DNA of 64,000 nucleotides from contig JNKY01000001.1 of assembly GCA_000702245.1 (NCBI GenBank), positions 62,001 to 126,000 on the forward strand, given 5' to 3'. How positions within the stretch are numbered: the stretch's first letter is position 1; each line of letters begins with the position of its first letter. Shown one piece after another: positions 62,806 to 64,000 of this stretch. A program made the translations under genes and the position numbers. The stretch comes from Lachnospiraceae bacterium C6A11 (GTDB taxonomy: Bacteria > Bacillota > Clostridia > Lachnospirales > Lachnospiraceae). The notes under the pieces are model-generated. The model was given only the letters and a program-made list of their open reading frames with translations. It did no database searches and was not told the DNA's origin.

Positions 62806-64000
62806 ATGAAGAAGAAGCTGTGTTCACTGCTTATAATGGTCATGTGCCTGTCGCTTCTCGCTGCCTGCGGAAAGAAGGACAGCAAGAAGAAGACTGCTGA
62901 TCCGTTTGAGGCGATGAAGGAAAGATACGTAAAGGACGTTACTCTTGCTGAGTATAAGGGAGTAAAATACACTCCATCCAAAACAGAGGTTACAGATGAG
63001 ACCATCGAGTCTGATAGACAGTCCCTCATAAGCCAGGGTACCAAGCAGGAAACCGATACAACAACAGTCGCAACCTACGGCGACGCTGTAAAGATAGATT
63101 ACGTTGGATATATTGACGGTGTGGAGTTCGAGAAGGGCAGCACAAACGGCAACGGTACAACGATAACACTTGGTTCAAGCGGATACATCGACAACTTTGA
63201 TGATCAGATCGTAGGCCATAAGGGCGGAGATACATTTGATGTAAAGGTTACATTCCCTGAGAACTACCCAAAGGATCCTGATAAGGCAGGAAAGGAAGCT
63301 GTATTTGAGACAACTCTTCATGGAATCGTTAAGACAGTTGTTCCGGAATACAACGACGCGCTTGTTTCAGAGCTTACTGATTACAAGACAACAAAAGAGT
63401 TTGAGGAAGAGATGCGTAAGGCTCACGAGGAGTACAACGCTTCTGCAGACTTAAATACAGATAAGACAAACGTCATCTCAAAGGTTATCGAGGATTCTAC
63501 AATCTCTGAGTATCCAAAGGAAGAGATGCAGAACCTGATCGATTCTATGATCGGCCAGATGAAGGAGCTCGCAGAGAGCAACAATGTTGATTTCTCAACA
63601 CTTATCGCATACTACTACGGACTTCAGACAGAAGAAGAGCTGAAGGAGTATATCACAGAATACGTTAAGAATTACATAAGACAGAGAATGGTAATCACAG
63701 CAATCGCTGACGCAGAGGGCATCACAGTTTCTGACGAGGATGTAGCTGCCAAGAAGCAGGAGATCATGACTCAGTACAACCTTACATCTGAGGATGATAT
63801 CAAGAATTACTATTCTGAGGAAGATATCTACTATGTAATAGCTGCAGAGAAAGTAATGGATATCGTATACGAGAATGCGGTTATCGATGACGGTGCAGAT
63901 GCTTCTACTGAAGATACCACTGAGGCATCAACAGATGGAACAACTACTACGACAGAGGCAACTACCGAAGCAACAACAGAAGCTTCATCTGATGCTTCTA
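62806..64000 (+). CDS. Trigger-factor-like FKBP-type peptidyl-prolyl isomerase lipoprotein (partial)
   Basis: The first 398 codons are in the window; the frame is still open at base 64000. The start is M-K-K-K-L-C-S-L-L-I-M-V with the lipobox L-A-A-C, so it is a lipoprotein outside the membrane. The following FKBP-like domain (Y-G-D-A-V-K-I-D-Y-V-G-Y, F-D-D-Q-I-V-G-H-K-G-G-D, V-T-F-P-E-N-Y) and helical arms (Q-E-I-M-T-Q-Y-N-L) resemble the second and third domains of trigger factor. The visible C-terminus is a Thr/Glu/Ala repeat. AGGAAGGA precedes ATG 62806. Likely a foldase for exported proteins, parallel to the PrsA-like gene at 53058. Confidence 0.9.
   Translation, partial: MKKKLCSLLIMVMCLSLLAACGKKDSKKKTADPFEAMKERYVKDVTLAEYKGVKYTPSKTEVTDETIESDRQSLISQGTKQETDTTTVATYGDAVKIDYVGYIDGVEFEKGSTNGNGTTITLGSSGYIDNFDDQIVGHKGGDTFDVKVTFPENYPKDPDKAGKEAVFETTLHGIVKTVVPEYNDALVSELTDYKTTKEFEEEMRKAHEEYNASADLNTDKTNVISKVIEDSTISEYPKEEMQNLIDSMIGQMKELAESNNVDFSTLIAYYYGLQTEEELKEYITEYVKNYIRQRMVITAIADAEGITVSDEDVAAKKQEIMTQYNLTSEDDIKNYYSEEDIYYVIAAEKVMDIVYENAVIDDGADASTEDTTEASTDGTTTTTEATTEATTEASSDAS

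Noticed and set aside
63026-63235. Short minus-strand frame near the window end
   Set aside because: Antisense to the trigger-factor-like gene, with no independent support.

Overview
The window looks like a chromosomal segment of a strictly anaerobic Firmicute, most likely Lachnospiraceae (Butyrivibrio/Eubacterium-like). The reasons are a moderate-GC genome with strong AGGAGG ribosome sites, spoVG next to a glgC-glgD pair, a glmU/pth/mfd block, class III ribonucleotide reductase (nrdDG), a ferredoxin-type pyruvate oxidoreductase, stand-alone AICAR transformylase with a PurO-type IMP cyclohydrolase, and many lipoproteins. No tRNA, rRNA, CRISPR array, phage or insertion-sequence gene was seen.

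Layout. 0-4.1 kb: end of a wall-binding-repeat protein, then cell-surface glycan genes (Wzx flippase, Glf mutase, an IspD/TarI-like cytidylyltransferase with odd insertions). 4.2-9.6 kb: an EAL/GGDEF signalling protein, viroplasmin-type RNase H, PyrC, a small intergenic RNA candidate, DegV. 9.7-19.2 kb: a sortase-type surface protein, two last-step purine genes, an SGNH-hydrolase lipoprotein, and a second EAL protein with a periplasmic binding domain. 19.5-24.6 kb: BI-1 protein, cardiolipin synthase, TetR regulator, two unknowns. 24.7-36.3 kb: carbon core (citrate synthase, porCDAB, an aconitase-family hydratase), a zinc-ribbon/lipoprotein-like operon, NfeD-SPFH pair. 36.3-39.5 kb: glgC-glgD-spoVG. 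39.5-47.8 kb: an accessory stretch with hairpin repeats, a large unknown protein, two RsbU-type PP2C phosphatases (one frameshifted), a DHH phosphoesterase and a membrane acyltransferase-like protein. 47.9-54.1 kb: glmU-like, pth, mfd, PrsA-like lipoprotein. 54.2-59.4 kb: dut, mgtE and a large glycine-rich protein followed by a DUF4176 protein. 59.4-64 kb: nrdG, nrdD with NrdR-type sites, and a trigger-factor-like lipoprotein cut by the window end.

How the parts fit: citrate synthase, the aconitase-family protein and PFOR would supply 2-oxoglutarate precursors and acetyl-CoA in an anaerobe; glgCD makes ADP-glucose for glycogen; purine and pyrimidine genes (AICARFT, IMP cyclohydrolase, pyrC, dut, nrdDG) are scattered as single units. 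Signalling is dense: two EAL proteins with degenerate GGDEF domains and two RsbU-type phosphatases.

The most interesting material is non-coding or unassigned: a promoter- and terminator-bounded C-rich small RNA candidate (8403-8497, minus), a two-copy array of small hairpins with compensating changes (39512-39769), several short tandem repeats lying just upstream of genes (14510, 31902, 43494, 44869), a 152-bp imperfect palindrome before mfd, and two large unknown proteins (39851-42133 and 56968-59040) that appear to share a helical module, the second paired with DUF4176 as in type VII secretion loci.
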